Assembly: GCF_001613545.1 (NCBI RefSeq)
Contig: NZ_BDCO01000001.1
Span: 124,001-188,000 of the forward strand
Direction of reading: 5' to 3'
From: Terrimicrobium sacchariphilum
Lineage (GTDB): Bacteria; Verrucomicrobiota; Verrucomicrobiia; Chthoniobacterales; Terrimicrobiaceae
Length of the DNA stretch: 64,000 nucleotides
A model generated the notes under the pieces. The model saw only the letters and a program-made list of their open reading frames with translations, made no database searches and was not told the DNA's origin. The position numbers and the translations under genes were made by a program. Positions 1 to 9,921 of the stretch are shown piece by piece; within the stretch, counting starts at the first letter, position 1; every line of letters begins with the position of its first letter.

Positions 1-570
1 ATGCACCTCGAGAGCGAAGTTCACATTCAGCGCGTCGAAGGCGTCGAGGATAGGCGTCCAGCGTGCCGCAAAATCCTCAAACCCCTTGTCCCAGTAGGCC
101 TGCGTCGTCGGCGGAAAGGCATAGATGGAGTGCCAGATCGAGGAGCCGGTGAATCCATTGACCACGGCCAGTTCCCCGGCCTTCGCGCCCGGCTTGGCAT
201 CGAAAAACGCGCGGGCGGCCTTGCCCGTGGCGATCATCTCCTCGGCAGCCCGCTGGCGAACACCCTCGGGATTTCCATCGCCCCAGACGGCAGGCGGCAG
301 GATGTTGCGATGGCGGTCGTCAATGAGATCGCACACGGCCTGGCCGACGAGGTGATTGGAGATCGCGTGGCAGGTCAGATCATTTTCCGCGAGGAGCTTC
401 CAGTGATTCGGAATGTAGTCCGGGTCCGTGAGGGCCTTGCGGACATCGAAGTGGTCGCCCCAGCAGGCGAGTTCAACGCCATCGTATCCCATGGACTTGA
501 CGAGCGGGAGGAGTTCGCGAACCGGGAGGTCCGCCCATTGGCCGGTAAACAACGTGAGGGGTCGGGGCAT
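1..570 (-). CDS. Sugar phosphate isomerase/epimerase-like protein, C-terminus off the window
   Basis: The first 190 codons read on the minus strand from an ATG at 568-570, with no stop before the window edge. The protein opens [20 protein letters not shown] and continues with [19 protein letters not shown]. This is the beta1-alpha1-beta2 pattern of xylose isomerase-like TIM barrels (AP_endonuc_2 / sugar phosphate isomerase-epimerase family). Such proteins usually bind a divalent metal and isomerise, epimerise or dehydrate sugars or inositols in the cytoplasm. Later segments include [12 protein letters not shown]-like and NVNFALEVH stretches, the second fitting a barrel strand that carries a metal-binding Glu and His. 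The substrate cannot be read from sequence. It diverges from the transglutaminase/TPR gene about 100 bases away. The C-terminal part is missing because of the edge, not because the gene is broken. Confidence 0.8.
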   Translation of the reverse strand, partial: MPRPLTLFTGQWADLPVRELLPLVKSMGYDGVELACWGDHFDVRKALTDPDYIPNHWKLLAENDLTCHAISNHLVGQAVCDLIDDRHRNILPPAVWGDGNPEGVRQRAAEEMIATGKAARAFFDAKPGAKAGELAVVNGFTGSSIWHSIYAFPPTTQAYWDKGFEDFAARWTPILDAFDALNVNFALEVH

Positions 571-668
571 GAGGCCGTAATGTGTCAGCCTCGCCGCCCG
601 GGCGCAAGTCGAGGGATTCCCCCTTGTTCCTGCCTGCGATTTGCGCCAGAAACGGGAAAGTGCGACCC

Positions 669-2444
669 TTGAAGGCCTTGCGAATCTCTCCTCTTATCCT
701 CGGTATCACGTTATCTCTGGCCGCTGTGTGCGGGCTCAGCGCCCAAGACCTGCGTCGTCCTCCCACCCCGGCGGACCGTCAGCAGTTCGGCTCCACCGGA
801 TGGCCCGCCGCCCGGGATCAACTCCAGACCGCCCTGCTCGCCGCCTACGCGCCCGGCGGTTCGCAGCGTCCCGGCAGCACAGGCGTGACAGCCTTCAAGA
901 GCTGGCTGCTCCTCTGGAAATGGGCCGACCTGCTTTCCAAACCCGAGCAACCTTTCGGCACGAAACCTCAGGAAAGCGCGTCTCCATCCGCAGACATGCG
1001 AACCAATGCCGATATCCTCGATCCCGCTGTCGTTCGCGCATGGATTGCCGATGAGGCTTTCGGCACGATGCTTTTCGCCACGTTGTCGCCGGACGACAAT
1101 GCCACCCAGGTCCTGAAAAACCTCCAGGAAATCTATCAGGCCAATGCCGCGAAGTTCCGGGAATATCAGGCTCTCGCCCTGGCGCTGGCCGTGGTCTACG
1201 ACGAGCCGCTCCCCCGCTACTGGCCGCATCACCAGGTAACACAGTCGCTCATCCCGATCACCAACCAGACCGTGGCCGAGCGCTTCGCCTACTGGACCGG
1301 CGTGAATGATGGGAAGGATCTCCTGCTCGACATCCGGCGGCTGAAAGCCGACCAGCTCAAGTTCCTCGTCGACGCGCCAATCGACCCTGCCGAGTTTGCC
1401 TGGGCGCGCAAGCGGGTGCGCCTGTCGCGGTCCGAGATGCCGAAGGCCTTTTCCATGATCCGCTACGATCGCGACCGGCTCATGAACCAGCAATATTCCT
1501 GGACGGAAGGCCCGTACAAGCTGGACGAGATTTCCTCCAAAGGCGGCATCTGCGTCGACCAGGCCTACTTTGCCTGCATGGTCGGCAAGGCCCGTGGATT
1601 GCCTACCCTGTACTTCTCCGGCCAGGGTGTGGACGGTGGTCACGCGTGGTTTGGCTACATGAAGCTCGATGACAAGTGGGAGTTGGACTGTGGGCGCTAC
1701 GAAAACCAGAACTACGCCACCGGCGAAGCGCTCGACCCGCAAACGTGGACGCCGATCAGCGACCACGAGCTTCAGTTCCTCGCCAAGCGCTTCCGCGATA
1801 CGCCGCTCTACGCCGCCTCGCAGGACGACATTCTTTTTGCCGAGCTGTTCCTCGCCTCGGGCCAGAATGACCGGGCCTTGCGCGCCGCGGACAGTGCTGT
1901 TTCTGTGTGTCCGGAGAATCCGGATGCCTGGAATGAAAAGATCGCGGTGCTGGAAAAGACCCAGGCTTCGCTGCCCGTGCGCCGCACCAACCTGGAAGCG
2001 GCGAGCAAGCAATTCACCAACTACCGGGATCTCCGCGTCGACTACCAGCTCGCCCTCGCAAAGGTCGCCCGCGAGCAAGGCGACGCAGCGACCGCCGACG
2101 CTCTGGAACGCCAGGCTCAGTACCAGAACAAGAACAAGCGCTCCGACCTGAGCGTGAGCATCGCCGCCGGACGCCTCTCCACGCTGGTCGAGCAAAAGCA
2201 GTTCGACGAGGCCTTCAAGGAATACAAGAAACAGATCACCAGCCTGGGCAAAACCGGGGGCGGCAACTTTTTCTACGACATCGTCGAGCCGTTCGCCATG
2301 GCCCTCAAGGGAGCGGGTGATACCGCCAGGGCCGAAAGCGCCGTCTCTCTTGCCCGCAAGGCTCTGCGCCCCGAGACCGGCGGCATTCTCGATGTCGACA
2401 TGACGCAACTCGAGAACGCCGTTTCCGCCAAAGCGGGCAACTAG
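669..2444 (+). CDS. Exported transglutaminase-like protein with TPR-like C-terminus
   Basis: I place the start at a TTG (669). It gives a clean signal peptide, [20 protein letters not shown] followed by CGLSAQ, and has GGGAAAG-like sequence just upstream; the frame stays open back to 582. Counted from TTG the protein has about 591 residues. Its core looks like a transglutaminase/papain-like fold with a Cys-His-Asp triad: C295 in GGICVDQA, H325 in DGGHAWFGY and D340 in WELDCGRY. Residues after about 400 are alpha-helical with repeated A/L/Y patterns ([20 protein letters not shown]) resembling TPR repeats. It is probably a periplasmic protease or protein-crosslinking-type enzyme, but bacterial members of this fold are mostly uncharacterised. 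No partner is evident: upstream is the divergent sugar isomerase-like gene and downstream the convergent mdh. Confidence 0.75.
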   Translation: MKALRISPLILGITLSLAAVCGLSAQDLRRPPTPADRQQFGSTGWPAARDQLQTALLAAYAPGGSQRPGSTGVTAFKSWLLLWKWADLLSKPEQPFGTKPQESASPSADMRTNADILDPAVVRAWIADEAFGTMLFATLSPDDNATQVLKNLQEIYQANAAKFREYQALALALAVVYDEPLPRYWPHHQVTQSLIPITNQTVAERFAYWTGVNDGKDLLLDIRRLKADQLKFLVDAPIDPAEFAWARKRVRLSRSEMPKAFSMIRYDRDRLMNQQYSWTEGPYKLDEISSKGGICVDQAYFACMVGKARGLPTLYFSGQGVDGGHAWFGYMKLDDKWELDCGRYENQNYATGEALDPQTWTPISDHELQFLAKRFRDTPLYAASQDDILFAELFLASGQNDRALRAADSAVSVCPENPDAWNEKIAVLEKTQASLPVRRTNLEAASKQFTNYRDLRVDYQLALAKVAREQGDAATADALERQAQYQNKNKRSDLSVSIAAGRLSTLVEQKQFDEAFKEYKKQITSLGKTGGGNFFYDIVEPFAMALKGAGDTARAESAVSLARKALRPETGGILDVDMTQLENAVSAKAGN

Positions 2445-2590
2445 CATTCGCCGCGAGCCGGAGCTGGCGAGCGGGCCGCCCGGAGCAAGCGCACTTGCGG
2501 TAGCGCCACTGGCGACTCGCCTTGCACCGCCATGCCGGTACTGCCGGGGTTTTGTTACCCGACATCTTTTCCGGAAAGCTCCCGTCCCGA

Positions 2591-2628
2591 AAAAGAAAGG
2601 ACGCCGATGTCCTGCGACACCGGCGTCC
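2591..2628 (-). terminator. Rho-independent terminator of mdh
   Basis: An 8-bp perfect stem (GGACGCCG at 2599-2606 with CGGCGTCC at 2621-2628) lies just past the mdh stop codon. On the minus strand it is followed by TTTCTTTTTC, as expected for an intrinsic terminator. Confidence 0.75.
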
Positions 2629-2650
2629 CGGAGATCAGATGATCAGCCGA

Positions 2651-3637
2651 TTAGGCGGGGATCAGTTCCTTCACCATCTCGCGCTCCTGCTTGAGCTCGT
2701 TGACGGTGGCTTCGATCTTGCCCTTGCTGAAATCGCTGAGCGGAAGGCCCTGAACGATCTCGAGCTTCGAGCCGTTGGAGCGAACCGGGAACGAGGTGAT
2801 GAGCCCGGCCTCGATGCCATAGCTGCCGTCGGAGCACAGAGCCACGCTGTGGAAATCGCCAGCGGCGGTCGGCTCGATGATCGAGCGCACAGTATCGACC
2901 ACGCCATGCGCGGCGGACTTGGCCGAGGAGAGACCGCGGGCCTCGATGATGGCCGCACCACGGAGCTGGACGCTCTTGATGAAGTCATTCTCGAGCCACT
3001 GGGTGTCCGTGATGACGGAGGTCACCGGCTTGCCGTTGATCTTCGCGTTTTCAAAATCCGGATAGAGCGTGCTGGAGTGGTTGCCCCAGATGGCGACGTT
3101 GGAAACGGCGGTGGAGTGCACCCCGGCCTTGGTGGCGAGCTGCGACTTGGCGCGGTTCTCGTCGAGACGGGTCATGGCAAACCAGCGGTCGCTGGGCACG
3201 TCGCGGCCATTGTTCATGGCGATGAGACAGTTCGTGTTGCAGGGGTTGCCCACGACGACGACGCGCACGTCGGAAGCCGCGTTCTTGGCGATGGCAGCGC
3301 CCTGGGAGATGAAGATCTTGCCATTGATGCCGAGTAGGTCCTTGCGCTCCATACCGGCCTTGCGCGGCACGCTGCCGACGAGGAGAGCCCAGTTCGCGCC
3401 GCTGAAACCTTCGTCGAGGTCAGCCGTGGCAACGATATTGGAAAGAAGCGGGAACGAGCAGTCGTTGAGTTCCATCACGACACCCTCGAGCGGCTTGAGA
3501 GCGTTGGGGATTTCGATGAGGCGAAGTTCGACAGGCTGGTCCGGGCCGAAAACGGAACCGGAAGCAATACGGGGAAGGAGAGAGTATCCGATCTGACCCG
3601 CGGCGCCGGTCACAGCGACTTTAATGGGAGCTTTCAT
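2651..3637 (-). CDS. mdh: Malate dehydrogenase
   Basis: This 328-residue protein is the usual length for NAD-dependent malate dehydrogenase of the cytosolic/plant-like branch, which interconverts malate and oxaloacetate in the TCA cycle. It has the Rossmann glycine motif near the N-terminus ([20 protein letters not shown]) and a cofactor-discriminating acidic stretch (ELRLIEIP). [18 protein letters not shown] follows, then [13 protein letters not shown] with the substrate-binding arginine, and [15 protein letters not shown] with the catalytic histidine. The start ATG begins [11 protein letters not shown]. The gene is monocistronic by spacing: HU lies upstream behind its own terminator, and a strong hairpin follows the stop codon. 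Identity is secure; nothing unusual was seen. Confidence 0.96.
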   Translation of the reverse strand: MKAPIKVAVTGAAGQIGYSLLPRIASGSVFGPDQPVELRLIEIPNALKPLEGVVMELNDCSFPLLSNIVATADLDEGFSGANWALLVGSVPRKAGMERKDLLGINGKIFISQGAAIAKNAASDVRVVVVGNPCNTNCLIAMNNGRDVPSDRWFAMTRLDENRAKSQLATKAGVHSTAVSNVAIWGNHSSTLYPDFENAKINGKPVTSVITDTQWLENDFIKSVQLRGAAIIEARGLSSAKSAAHGVVDTVRSIIEPTAAGDFHSVALCSDGSYGIEAGLITSFPVRSNGSKLEIVQGLPLSDFSKGKIEATVNELKQEREMVKELIPA

Positions 3638-3732
3638 ACATTAATAAAACTAATGCAAGATGGCGTTTTCCCAAAGGACAAAAGCAGAAATCGTGAAGAA
3701 TTTCGCGTAAACCGCCGTTCCGGAAAATGAGA

Positions 3733-3763
3733 AACCCCGTTTGCCTCGCGGCAATACGGGGTT
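3733..3763 (-). terminator. Terminator downstream of the HU gene
   Basis: A long hairpin lies between HU and mdh: AACCCCGTTTGCC at 3733-3745 pairs with GGCAATACGGGGTT at 3750-3763, with a TCGC loop and one unpaired base. On the minus strand it is followed only by a weak T-run (TCTCATTTTCC). Confidence 0.6.
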
Positions 3764-3790
3764 CCTCGGTGCTGGGGGAGAAAGTGGTTT

Positions 3791-4060
3791 TTAGACGAGC
3801 TCCTTGAGAGCCTTGCCTGCGACGAACTTGACCGTCTTGGAGGCCTTGATCTTGATCTTCTGGCCGGTCTTCGGATTCACACCCGTGCGGGCTTTGCGGC
3901 TGGCGACCTTGAAGGTTCCGAAGCCGATGAGCTGCACCGTCTTCGTTTTCTTGACGCCGAGCTTGATGCCATCGATCACCGCGTTAACCGCGCGCTCCGC
4001 ATCTGCTTTGCTGGTTCCGAGAGATTTCTGGACGGCTTCGACGAGTGCAACTTTGTTCAT
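3791..4060 (-). CDS. HU family DNA-binding protein
   Basis: This 89-residue basic protein is a canonical bacterial HU/IHF-family histone-like protein that bends and compacts DNA as a dimer. The N-terminal helices read MNKVALVEAVQKSLGTSKADAERAVNAVID. The beta-arm region carries GFGTFKVASRKARTGVNPKT, the family signature, and the protein ends KTVKFVAGKALKELV. Length and sequence match HU better than IHF, because no IHF-specific arm is visible. It has its own downstream hairpin and diverges from the gamma-carbonic anhydrase gene, with about 150 bases of promoter-bearing sequence between them. Confidence 0.95.
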   Translation of the reverse strand: MNKVALVEAVQKSLGTSKADAERAVNAVIDGIKLGVKKTKTVQLIGFGTFKVASRKARTGVNPKTGQKIKIKASKTVKFVAGKALKELV

Positions 4061-4213
4061 TGAAGGAGAAAAGATTGAGACTAGGGCGGACTATGACTAA
4101 GTCGGCCCGCCTCTGTCAACGTTTTCAGAGGAAAAAATGAGGAAAGCACATTTTTGCAAAATAGCAAATCGACATGGAGTTGCGGGAGGCCGGCCCTGGC
4201 TTTATAGATCGGC

Positions 4214-4768
4214 ATGACCTTTGAGGAACAAATTGCCCTGTATCTCGGGCGGGAACCACAGATCGCATCCACTGCCTACATTGCTCCCGGAGCCTTTGTT
4301 GCCGGCGACGTAACGATCGGTGAGGAGGCAAGCATCTGGCCCGGATGTTCCCTGCGTGGCGATATCGCGCCCATCCTGATCGGAGCCCACTCCAATGTGC
4401 AGGACGGTTCCGTCGTTCATGTAGCGGATGACAAACCGGCCATCATCGGAGAATGGGTCACCATTGGCCACCAAGCCATTGTCCATGCCTGCGAGATCGG
4501 TGACGAGGTGCTTGTCGGCATGGGTGCGGTCGTGCTCGATGGAGCCAGGGTTGGCGCCCGGAGCATCATCGGTGCAGGCGCTGTGGTCACCGGCCGCATG
4601 GTGGTACCGCCGGGGTCGCTCGTGCTGGGGTCGCCCGCAGTGATCAAGCGGCAACTCAGCGCGGAAGAGCAGGCCAAGGTGCGCGTGTGGGCGGAACGCT
4701 ATGTCACCGTGTCGCGGGCTTACCTCTCGGGTATGGCCAAGGTTGCCCGCCCATCGACCTGCTGCTAG
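4214..4768 (+). CDS. Gamma-class carbonic anhydrase family protein
   Basis: This 184-residue left-handed beta-helix (hexapeptide repeat) protein is of the gamma-carbonic anhydrase/YrdA type. Repeats run from about residue 20 to 150 (IAPGAFVAGDVTIGEEASIW, then VLVGMGAVVLDGARVGARSIIG). The three zinc ligands of the trimeric enzyme are present: H69 in SVVHVADD, and H86 and H91 in VTIGHQAIVHAC. Family members interconvert CO2 and bicarbonate or are of unknown function, so the activity is inferred. The gene is followed after 9 bases by the DUF151 gene, which suggests co-transcription. The last residues (ARPSTCC) end in two cysteines, which is unusual but may be incidental. Confidence 0.88.
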   Translation: MTFEEQIALYLGREPQIASTAYIAPGAFVAGDVTIGEEASIWPGCSLRGDIAPILIGAHSNVQDGSVVHVADDKPAIIGEWVTIGHQAIVHACEIGDEVLVGMGAVVLDGARVGARSIIGAGAVVTGRMVVPPGSLVLGSPAVIKRQLSAEEQAKVRVWAERYVTVSRAYLSGMAKVARPSTCC

Positions 4769-4777
4769 TCTGCTCTC

Positions 4778-5254
4778 ATGAGCAAGCCGGTGGAACAGAT
4801 TTTTGTTCGAGCGATCATTCCGACGAGTGCTGGCGTCGCCGTGTTTGTCGGAAATGTCGAGAAGGTCTTCGTCATTTACGTCGACCCGAGTGTCGGCAGC
4901 GCGATCAATATGTTCCTCAACGGCACCGCCAAGGAGCGTCCCCTCACCCATGATCTCATGGCACTCATCCTGGCCTCACTCGGGGCAAAGGTCGATCGCG
5001 TCGTCATCAATGATCTCAAGAGCGGCACTTACTTCGGACGCCTGATCCTTACTGCGGAGAACGAACTCCAGCAGCGCAAGATCATCGAACTCGATGCCCG
5101 GCCCAGCGACTGTATTGCCTTGGCCTGCCAGCAAAAGGCCCCGATCTACGTGAGCCGAGAAGTTTGGGATGAGGTCGAGGATATGTCCGACGTGCTGGCC
5201 TCGATGCAGCAGCAACAGCAGGAGCAGTCTGGCGACGACGAAGAAGAGGACTAG
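4778..5254 (+). CDS. Bifunctional nuclease (DUF151) family protein
   Basis: This 158-residue protein belongs to the DUF151/BFN family, seen in Thermotoga and in plants, where members have been described as bifunctional nucleases. Typical segments are the domain core at about residues 20-135, RPLTHDLMALILASLGAKVD, VINDLKSGTYFGRLIL and ELDARPSDCIALACQ. The C-terminus is a low-complexity acidic and glutamine-rich tail (MQQQQQEQSGDDEEED). It lies 9 bases downstream of the gamma-carbonic anhydrase gene and ends 158 bases before the convergent VWA gene. The family call is firm; the biochemical role in this organism is unknown. Confidence 0.9.
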   Translation: MSKPVEQIFVRAIIPTSAGVAVFVGNVEKVFVIYVDPSVGSAINMFLNGTAKERPLTHDLMALILASLGAKVDRVVINDLKSGTYFGRLILTAENELQQRKIIELDARPSDCIALACQQKAPIYVSREVWDEVEDMSDVLASMQQQQQEQSGDDEEED

Positions 5255-5412
5255 AGCGGCCTAGATAAAGATGGAGCCGGTGCCCGGTGAATGCCCGGAG
5301 GGAGCGGCATCATACTGGGATTGCACGGAATGAATGGTTACATCCCTCCCAACGGGCCGACACCCATGGATCGCTCCAACCGAGCAATATCCATAGATGG
5401 ACCCGATCTGCT

Positions 5413-7911
5413 CTAGAGTCCTCTCCATCGCGTCCACCCGGCATCGACCAGGAAAGCCAAGGCCACGAGCAGCAGCAGCCAGTTTCCCAGCGAGGCATAG
5501 CCTTCCGTAGCGGGGCGCACCCAGGCCTGGCGCAGATCGGTGATGACTCGTCCGCCGCTGGCAGCACTCACCGCGCGCACCTCATCCACGCGTTCCGAGG
5601 CAGAATCCCACTCGGGATCGACCGATGGAGCGACCGGACCAAAACCCCAACGCAGGTCCCCGGCCCGTACAACGCCCCTCAGGGGCTTCCCAGGTCGGAG
5701 AGGAACTCTCGCTTCCAGTTTTCGCGGCTCGATTTGCTCCCAGGGAACGGTCCGGGGTTCGGCGGACAAGTCGTCCGAAACGATCAGGACCGGAGGAGCT
5801 TTCGCGAGGCGCTCGGTCCAGGAATCATCGGTAAGCAATTCGATCCGCACGTCGTTGCCCTCCGTCCTGACCTTCAGGCTGGTCCCCTGCGGGGCGTCCA
5901 GGGGCAAAAGCCATCGGGCAAGCGTTTGCACAAAGTCTGGCGCAGCAGGCCAGTCACGGAATGCCGTCGAGTATTCTCCCGCCATCGGAAAGCAAACCGC
6001 CGCCACCCGCCCGATGCCACGCTGCCAGAAAGAAACCAAGGGAGCTTTATATTCGTCGCCCGAGATCAGCGCAACAGACGCCCCTGGGCGCAAATAACTA
6101 AGGTTGTAGCCGTCGACCTGCGGCAACCAGTCCATGCGGCGAGGAGAAATCTCCGACCATCCGCCAGCGCTGACAGTCGCTACCGGCTCCTTGAGAAATG
6201 CTGACCTCGCAATCGCAACTGTTTCCTGCGCAAACAGGCCAGGGAGTTGAGCCGGGTCGGCATTAAAGAATATACGACCTCCACCCAGCGCCGCCACGTC
6301 GGCGAGGAAATTGGCGTCGCTGTCAGTGGAGGACCCCAGACCGATGACACTGACGGTCGTTCCCTGGGCCTTCATCTCCCCGAGGAGGTGCCGATAATCT
6401 CCCGGCTCCTCCGCGTCGGCCGCATCGGCAAAGAGGATCACGTGGCGCTGGCCCGCGGTGGAGGTCTTCAGCGCCTCCCAGGCTGCTTTCAACCCCGTAT
6501 ACACATAGATCCCTCCGCCGGCGCTGCGGATGCTCCGCACATCCTCCGCCATCTTCGCCTTATCCCGCCCGATCATGGAGAAGGGCACCACCTCATGCGC
6601 CTCGCTATCCACAGCATAGACGGCCACGGCGTCCATTGCGCCCAGCAGTTCGATTGCGCGGGCCGCGCCTTCGTTTGCCAGGTCCATCTTGGTAGCTCCA
6701 CCTCCGGCCGAAACGGCCATGCTCCCGGAACGATCCAGCACGATGGCCATCGCCACCGCCAGTTTGCGATGCTCCTCTCGCAACTCCATGGATACGGGCA
6801 GTAAAGGGTCCACCTGGGACTCAAAGTAGCCGCCGGCACCGAAACTCTGAGCCCCGCCGGACATAAGCAAACCGCCACCCTGCTCTTTTACAAAGAAAGG
6901 CAGCGCGCCCAGAAAAGCAGCGGGCAGACGATTGGCGGGCATATTGTTCAAGATCACAAGTCGCGACCCAGACAAGTCCCCCGCATGCAGGCGGGACGGA
7001 TCATTGACGACCTGGACCGCCACACCACCCCGAACCAAAGCCGCCGCCACGGGATCGTCTGGATAAGGACTCACGAGCAGAACGCCCGGTCCGGAAACTG
7101 TCTCGATCCAAACGGAACCTGAGTTGTTGGCCATGCGCGAGTCCTGGAGGGGAATCAACCGGACATCGTACCGATGCGCTCCCCCCTTCTCCGCCCGCAG
7201 AGCGACTCGACCGTGTCCCCGGCCCCGCCGTACGGAGACCGCCCCTGTTCCGATACGCACTCCATCACGCAGAACCTCATAAGGTATCTCCTGATCCTCA
7301 AAGGAAAACGCCTCAAATTCCACCATCATCCCCTGACCTGCCTGCACTCGCAGAGGTGCATTCACCCGGGTGATCCCGGCATCGCCTGCGGAGGAGCGGT
7401 TTTCCATGCGCAGATCGAGAGGGACTTTCGCCGCAGCCAGCCTGGTCGACATTTCGCCGAGGGACTCGGTGGAAACGCCGTCGGTAACCATGAGCAACCG
7501 CGTAGCCCTCGCCGGATCGCGCAAGCCGAGAGCGTACTCAAGAACGAGCCTCATGCGAGTCTCGCCACGCGGGGACTCAAACGATCTGCCTCCCTCGCGC
7601 TCCAGAGGGGCGGCGGCAAAGTCCACGATACGAAGCCGGTCGTCCATGCCCCGCTTGGCCTCCAACAGCCGCTCGATCTCCTCGCGGCGCGGTTCGATCC
7701 ACTCCGATGCCGACGACGATCGATCCATCAGCACGATCAAGTCCATGCCGGGCGGCGTCATGTTCCACTCAGGTCGGGCCAGATAGAAAACAAGGAGAAC
7801 CAGGCAGGAGAGTCGCAACGGGCGCCATAGCCCCGCCCGGGGCAGCAGCCAGGCAACGAGAGCGACGCAAGGCAGCAGAAGCAGCCAATACGGAGCGCCC
7901 AGATGAAACAT
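5413..7911 (-). CDS. Membrane VWA-domain protein with two MIDAS motifs (last gene of FIST-MacAB operon)
   Basis: This 832-residue protein starts with two membrane helices (about residues 8-25 and 33-47) and ends with a third (NWLLLLVALAFLVDAGW), like BatA/BatB-type and glutamine-amidotransferase-like VWA proteins. The first VWA-like domain begins MDLIVLMDRSSSASEW, carrying a DxSxS metal-ion site. The second begins AMAIVLDRSGSMAVS at about residue 390 and is complete, with TGL and FADAAD segments. Between them is an alpha/beta region (VLLVSPYPDDPVAAALVRGG, then MSGGAQSFGAGGYFE) resembling a class I glutamine amidotransferase fold. The gene follows the MacB-like permease by 5 bases and closes a five-gene operon. 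The role is unknown; VWA proteins usually mediate metal-dependent protein contacts, so it may be an assembly or surface partner of the transporter. Confidence 0.85.
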   Translation of the reverse strand: MFHLGAPYWLLLLPCVALVAWLLPRAGLWRPLRLSCLVLLVFYLARPEWNMTPPGMDLIVLMDRSSSASEWIEPRREEIERLLEAKRGMDDRLRIVDFAAAPLEREGGRSFESPRGETRMRLVLEYALGLRDPARATRLLMVTDGVSTESLGEMSTRLAAAKVPLDLRMENRSSAGDAGITRVNAPLRVQAGQGMMVEFEAFSFEDQEIPYEVLRDGVRIGTGAVSVRRGRGHGRVALRAEKGGAHRYDVRLIPLQDSRMANNSGSVWIETVSGPGVLLVSPYPDDPVAAALVRGGVAVQVVNDPSRLHAGDLSGSRLVILNNMPANRLPAAFLGALPFFVKEQGGGLLMSGGAQSFGAGGYFESQVDPLLPVSMELREEHRKLAVAMAIVLDRSGSMAVSAGGGATKMDLANEGAARAIELLGAMDAVAVYAVDSEAHEVVPFSMIGRDKAKMAEDVRSIRSAGGGIYVYTGLKAAWEALKTSTAGQRHVILFADAADAEEPGDYRHLLGEMKAQGTTVSVIGLGSSTDSDANFLADVAALGGGRIFFNADPAQLPGLFAQETVAIARSAFLKEPVATVSAGGWSEISPRRMDWLPQVDGYNLSYLRPGASVALISGDEYKAPLVSFWQRGIGRVAAVCFPMAGEYSTAFRDWPAAPDFVQTLARWLLPLDAPQGTSLKVRTEGNDVRIELLTDDSWTERLAKAPPVLIVSDDLSAEPRTVPWEQIEPRKLEARVPLRPGKPLRGVVRAGDLRWGFGPVAPSVDPEWDSASERVDEVRAVSAASGGRVITDLRQAWVRPATEGYASLGNWLLLLVALAFLVDAGWTRWRGL

Positions 7912-7916
7912 GGCGG

Positions 7917-9236
7917 CTATTCGTATCTCAGGGCGCTGATCGGGTCGAGTCGCGAAGCGCGCAGGGCCGGGTAAATACCAGACAGCACACCCGCAATGAT
8001 CGCAAACACCACGCTGATCACGATCGAGTCCAGGGACACATAGGGAACGTTCTCACTCGGCGCGACTGCAATCAGGAGCTTGATCAGCCCGAAACCCGCC
8101 GCGATGCCGATGATCCCGCCGATGAATGCAACCGAAACGCTCTCGACCAGGATCTGCAAAAAGATATCCGCCCCCCTCGCTCCCACGGCAAGACGGATGC
8201 CGATCTCACGCACGCGTTCCGTGATACTGGCCAGCATGATGTTTGTAATGCCAATGCCACCCACGACGAGACTGATGGCCGCGATCAGGCCGCCGCTCAA
8301 CCGGGTGGCGGAGATACTCGCCTCCATGCCCTGAAACCACTCCTCGCGAGTCTGAAGATCGAAGTCATCCACCCCGCGGTGGGTGATGTTGAGGGCATTG
8401 CGCACCATGCTCAAGGTCTCGCGGAATCGATCCAAGTCGCCAACGCGAAATGACAGGTTGTCCAAGCGAATGGAATCGAGAGAATCCTCGGGAAGCTGGC
8501 CGGACTTGTATTCAAAAAACATCGTGCTGAGTGGAATGATGACAGACTCGTTTTTGCGGCGAAACGGATCCCAGCGGTTCTGTGACTTGGAGGTCGGTTG
8601 CGACTGGCGAGCCTTCACGATCTCCCTCATGCGCTTGTCCTGCTCCCTCTCGTAGACATTCAGCACTCCGACAACTTTGAAGGGGGTCTGATTGATGGTT
8701 AAAATGCGTCCCACGGCATCTTCAGCCGGGAGATTCGGCCAGAACCGTTTCAGGATGGAATCTCCGATCACGACGGAGTGTGCCGCCCGGTCGACATCCA
8801 GCTGGGTCAGAAAGCGCCCCGCCGCGATCTCGTGCCGATTGACTACAAAATAATCCGGCCAGGCTCCAGAAACCTGCATACGTTGGGAGATCGGTCCGGA
8901 GGAAAGCAGCGCGCCGATATTGATCTCAGGAGAAACCTCCGTAACCATCGGCGTGGATGCCAGGATCGCGCGCGCATCCTGCACCGTGCGACCCGGGGAG
9001 AGATTGGCAAACTCGATCATCTCTGCGGAGATCTCCTTACCAATGACGGTGACGAGTTCCAGCCCGCCGACCTGCTGCATGAAGGCCTTCGTGCCGCGTT
9101 CGATACCATTGGTAAGCGACATCGTGGCAATGAGGCTGCTCACGCCCAGCACGATGCCGAGCATGGAAAGAAAGCTGCGAAACTTGTGGGCGGCGATCTC
9201 CCTCAGCCCCGTCTCGAGAGTGATCCAGAGATTCAT
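7917..9236 (-). CDS. MacB-like ABC transporter permease
   Basis: This 439-residue permease is of the MacB/FtsX type. One N-terminal membrane helix (SFLSMLGIVLGVSSLIATMS) is followed by a large periplasmic domain (about residues 45-300) and three C-terminal helices starting at ISLVVGGIGITNIMLASITE. VREIGIRLAVGARGADI is the conserved cytoplasmic coupling loop. The sequence ends ALRASRLDPISALRYE, the standard family ending. Its ATG overlaps the stop of the ATPase gene by four bases, which indicates translational coupling. MacB-type permeases use ATP energy transmitted through the membrane to drive periplasmic partners, exporting peptides, toxins or lipoproteins. The substrate is not evident here and no TolC gene is adjacent. 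Confidence 0.92.
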   Translation of the reverse strand: MNLWITLETGLREIAAHKFRSFLSMLGIVLGVSSLIATMSLTNGIERGTKAFMQQVGGLELVTVIGKEISAEMIEFANLSPGRTVQDARAILASTPMVTEVSPEINIGALLSSGPISQRMQVSGAWPDYFVVNRHEIAAGRFLTQLDVDRAAHSVVIGDSILKRFWPNLPAEDAVGRILTINQTPFKVVGVLNVYEREQDKRMREIVKARQSQPTSKSQNRWDPFRRKNESVIIPLSTMFFEYKSGQLPEDSLDSIRLDNLSFRVGDLDRFRETLSMVRNALNITHRGVDDFDLQTREEWFQGMEASISATRLSGGLIAAISLVVGGIGITNIMLASITERVREIGIRLAVGARGADIFLQILVESVSVAFIGGIIGIAAGFGLIKLLIAVAPSENVPYVSLDSIVISVVFAIIAGVLSGIYPALRASRLDPISALRYE

Positions 9237-9913
9237 GGATTGTATTCCCTGCGGACCTTTCCGTCGCGAATCTCGATGACCCGCTTTGTCACCGCCGCGA
9301 CGTCAGGATCGTGCGTCACCAACACCACAGTGCGACCAGAGGCATGGAGGTCGCGGAACATCTGGAGCACCATCTCGCCGGTGGCCGAGTCGAGATTGCC
9401 CGTCGGTTCGTCGCCGAAAATGATGCGGGGCCGATTCACCAGGGCGCGGGCGATGGCCACGCGCTGACACTGACCACCGCTGAGTTGCGTCGGCCGGTTG
9501 TTGAGACGAGCCCCCAGCCCGACAGATTCCGCCACCTCGATGGCTCTCTTCCTTCGTTCGGCCGCGGGAATGCCGGAGTACAGGAGCGGCAACTCAATGT
9601 TGCGCACCACATCGATCTTCGGAAGAAGATTGAAGGACTGGAAAACGAATCCGATCTCCTTGTTTCGCACCTGGGCCAGAGTATCGGCACGGGCCGAGGT
9701 AAGATCCCGGCCAAAGAGCTGCATACGCCCGGAGGAAGGGGTATCCAGGCAGCCGAGCAAATGCATGAGAGTGGACTTGCCACTGCCGCTGGGGCCGATG
9801 ATGGCGATGAACTCTCCCTCCTCGATACGAAGGTTGATTCCATCAAGGGCGCGGATCTCCTGATCACCGATCCGATACGACTTGACGACGTTTTCCAGGA
9901 GGACGAGAGCCAC
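9233..9913 (-). CDS. ABC transporter ATP-binding protein (MacB/LolD type)
   Basis: This 226-residue stand-alone ATPase has all expected motifs: Walker A GPSGSGKST, Q-loop FVFQSFNLLPKIDV, signature LSGGQCQRVAIARAL, Walker B IIFGDEPTGNLD, and the switch histidine in VLVTHDPD. FNLLP after the Q-loop is typical of the LolD/MacB-ATPase subgroup. It sits 8 bases after the adaptor gene and overlaps the permease start, so adaptor, ATPase and permease form one transport machine with separate ATPase and permease subunits, unlike E. coli MacB where they are fused. It powers the complex from the cytoplasmic face. Confidence 0.95.
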   Translation of the reverse strand: MALVLLENVVKSYRIGDQEIRALDGINLRIEEGEFIAIIGPSGSGKSTLMHLLGCLDTPSSGRMQLFGRDLTSARADTLAQVRNKEIGFVFQSFNLLPKIDVVRNIELPLLYSGIPAAERRKRAIEVAESVGLGARLNNRPTQLSGGQCQRVAIARALVNRPRIIFGDEPTGNLDSATGEMVLQMFRDLHASGRTVVLVTHDPDVAAVTKRVIEIRDGKVRREYNP

Positions 9914-9921
9914 GACGTTCG

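Noticed and set aside
1-672. Long plus-strand frame across the window start
   Set aside because: It is antisense to the clear minus-strand sugar isomerase-like frame and has no family pattern.
711-2447. Long minus-strand frame over the transglutaminase/TPR gene
   Set aside because: High GC creates long antisense frames; the plus-strand protein has a signal peptide and catalytic triad, the minus frame has no motif.
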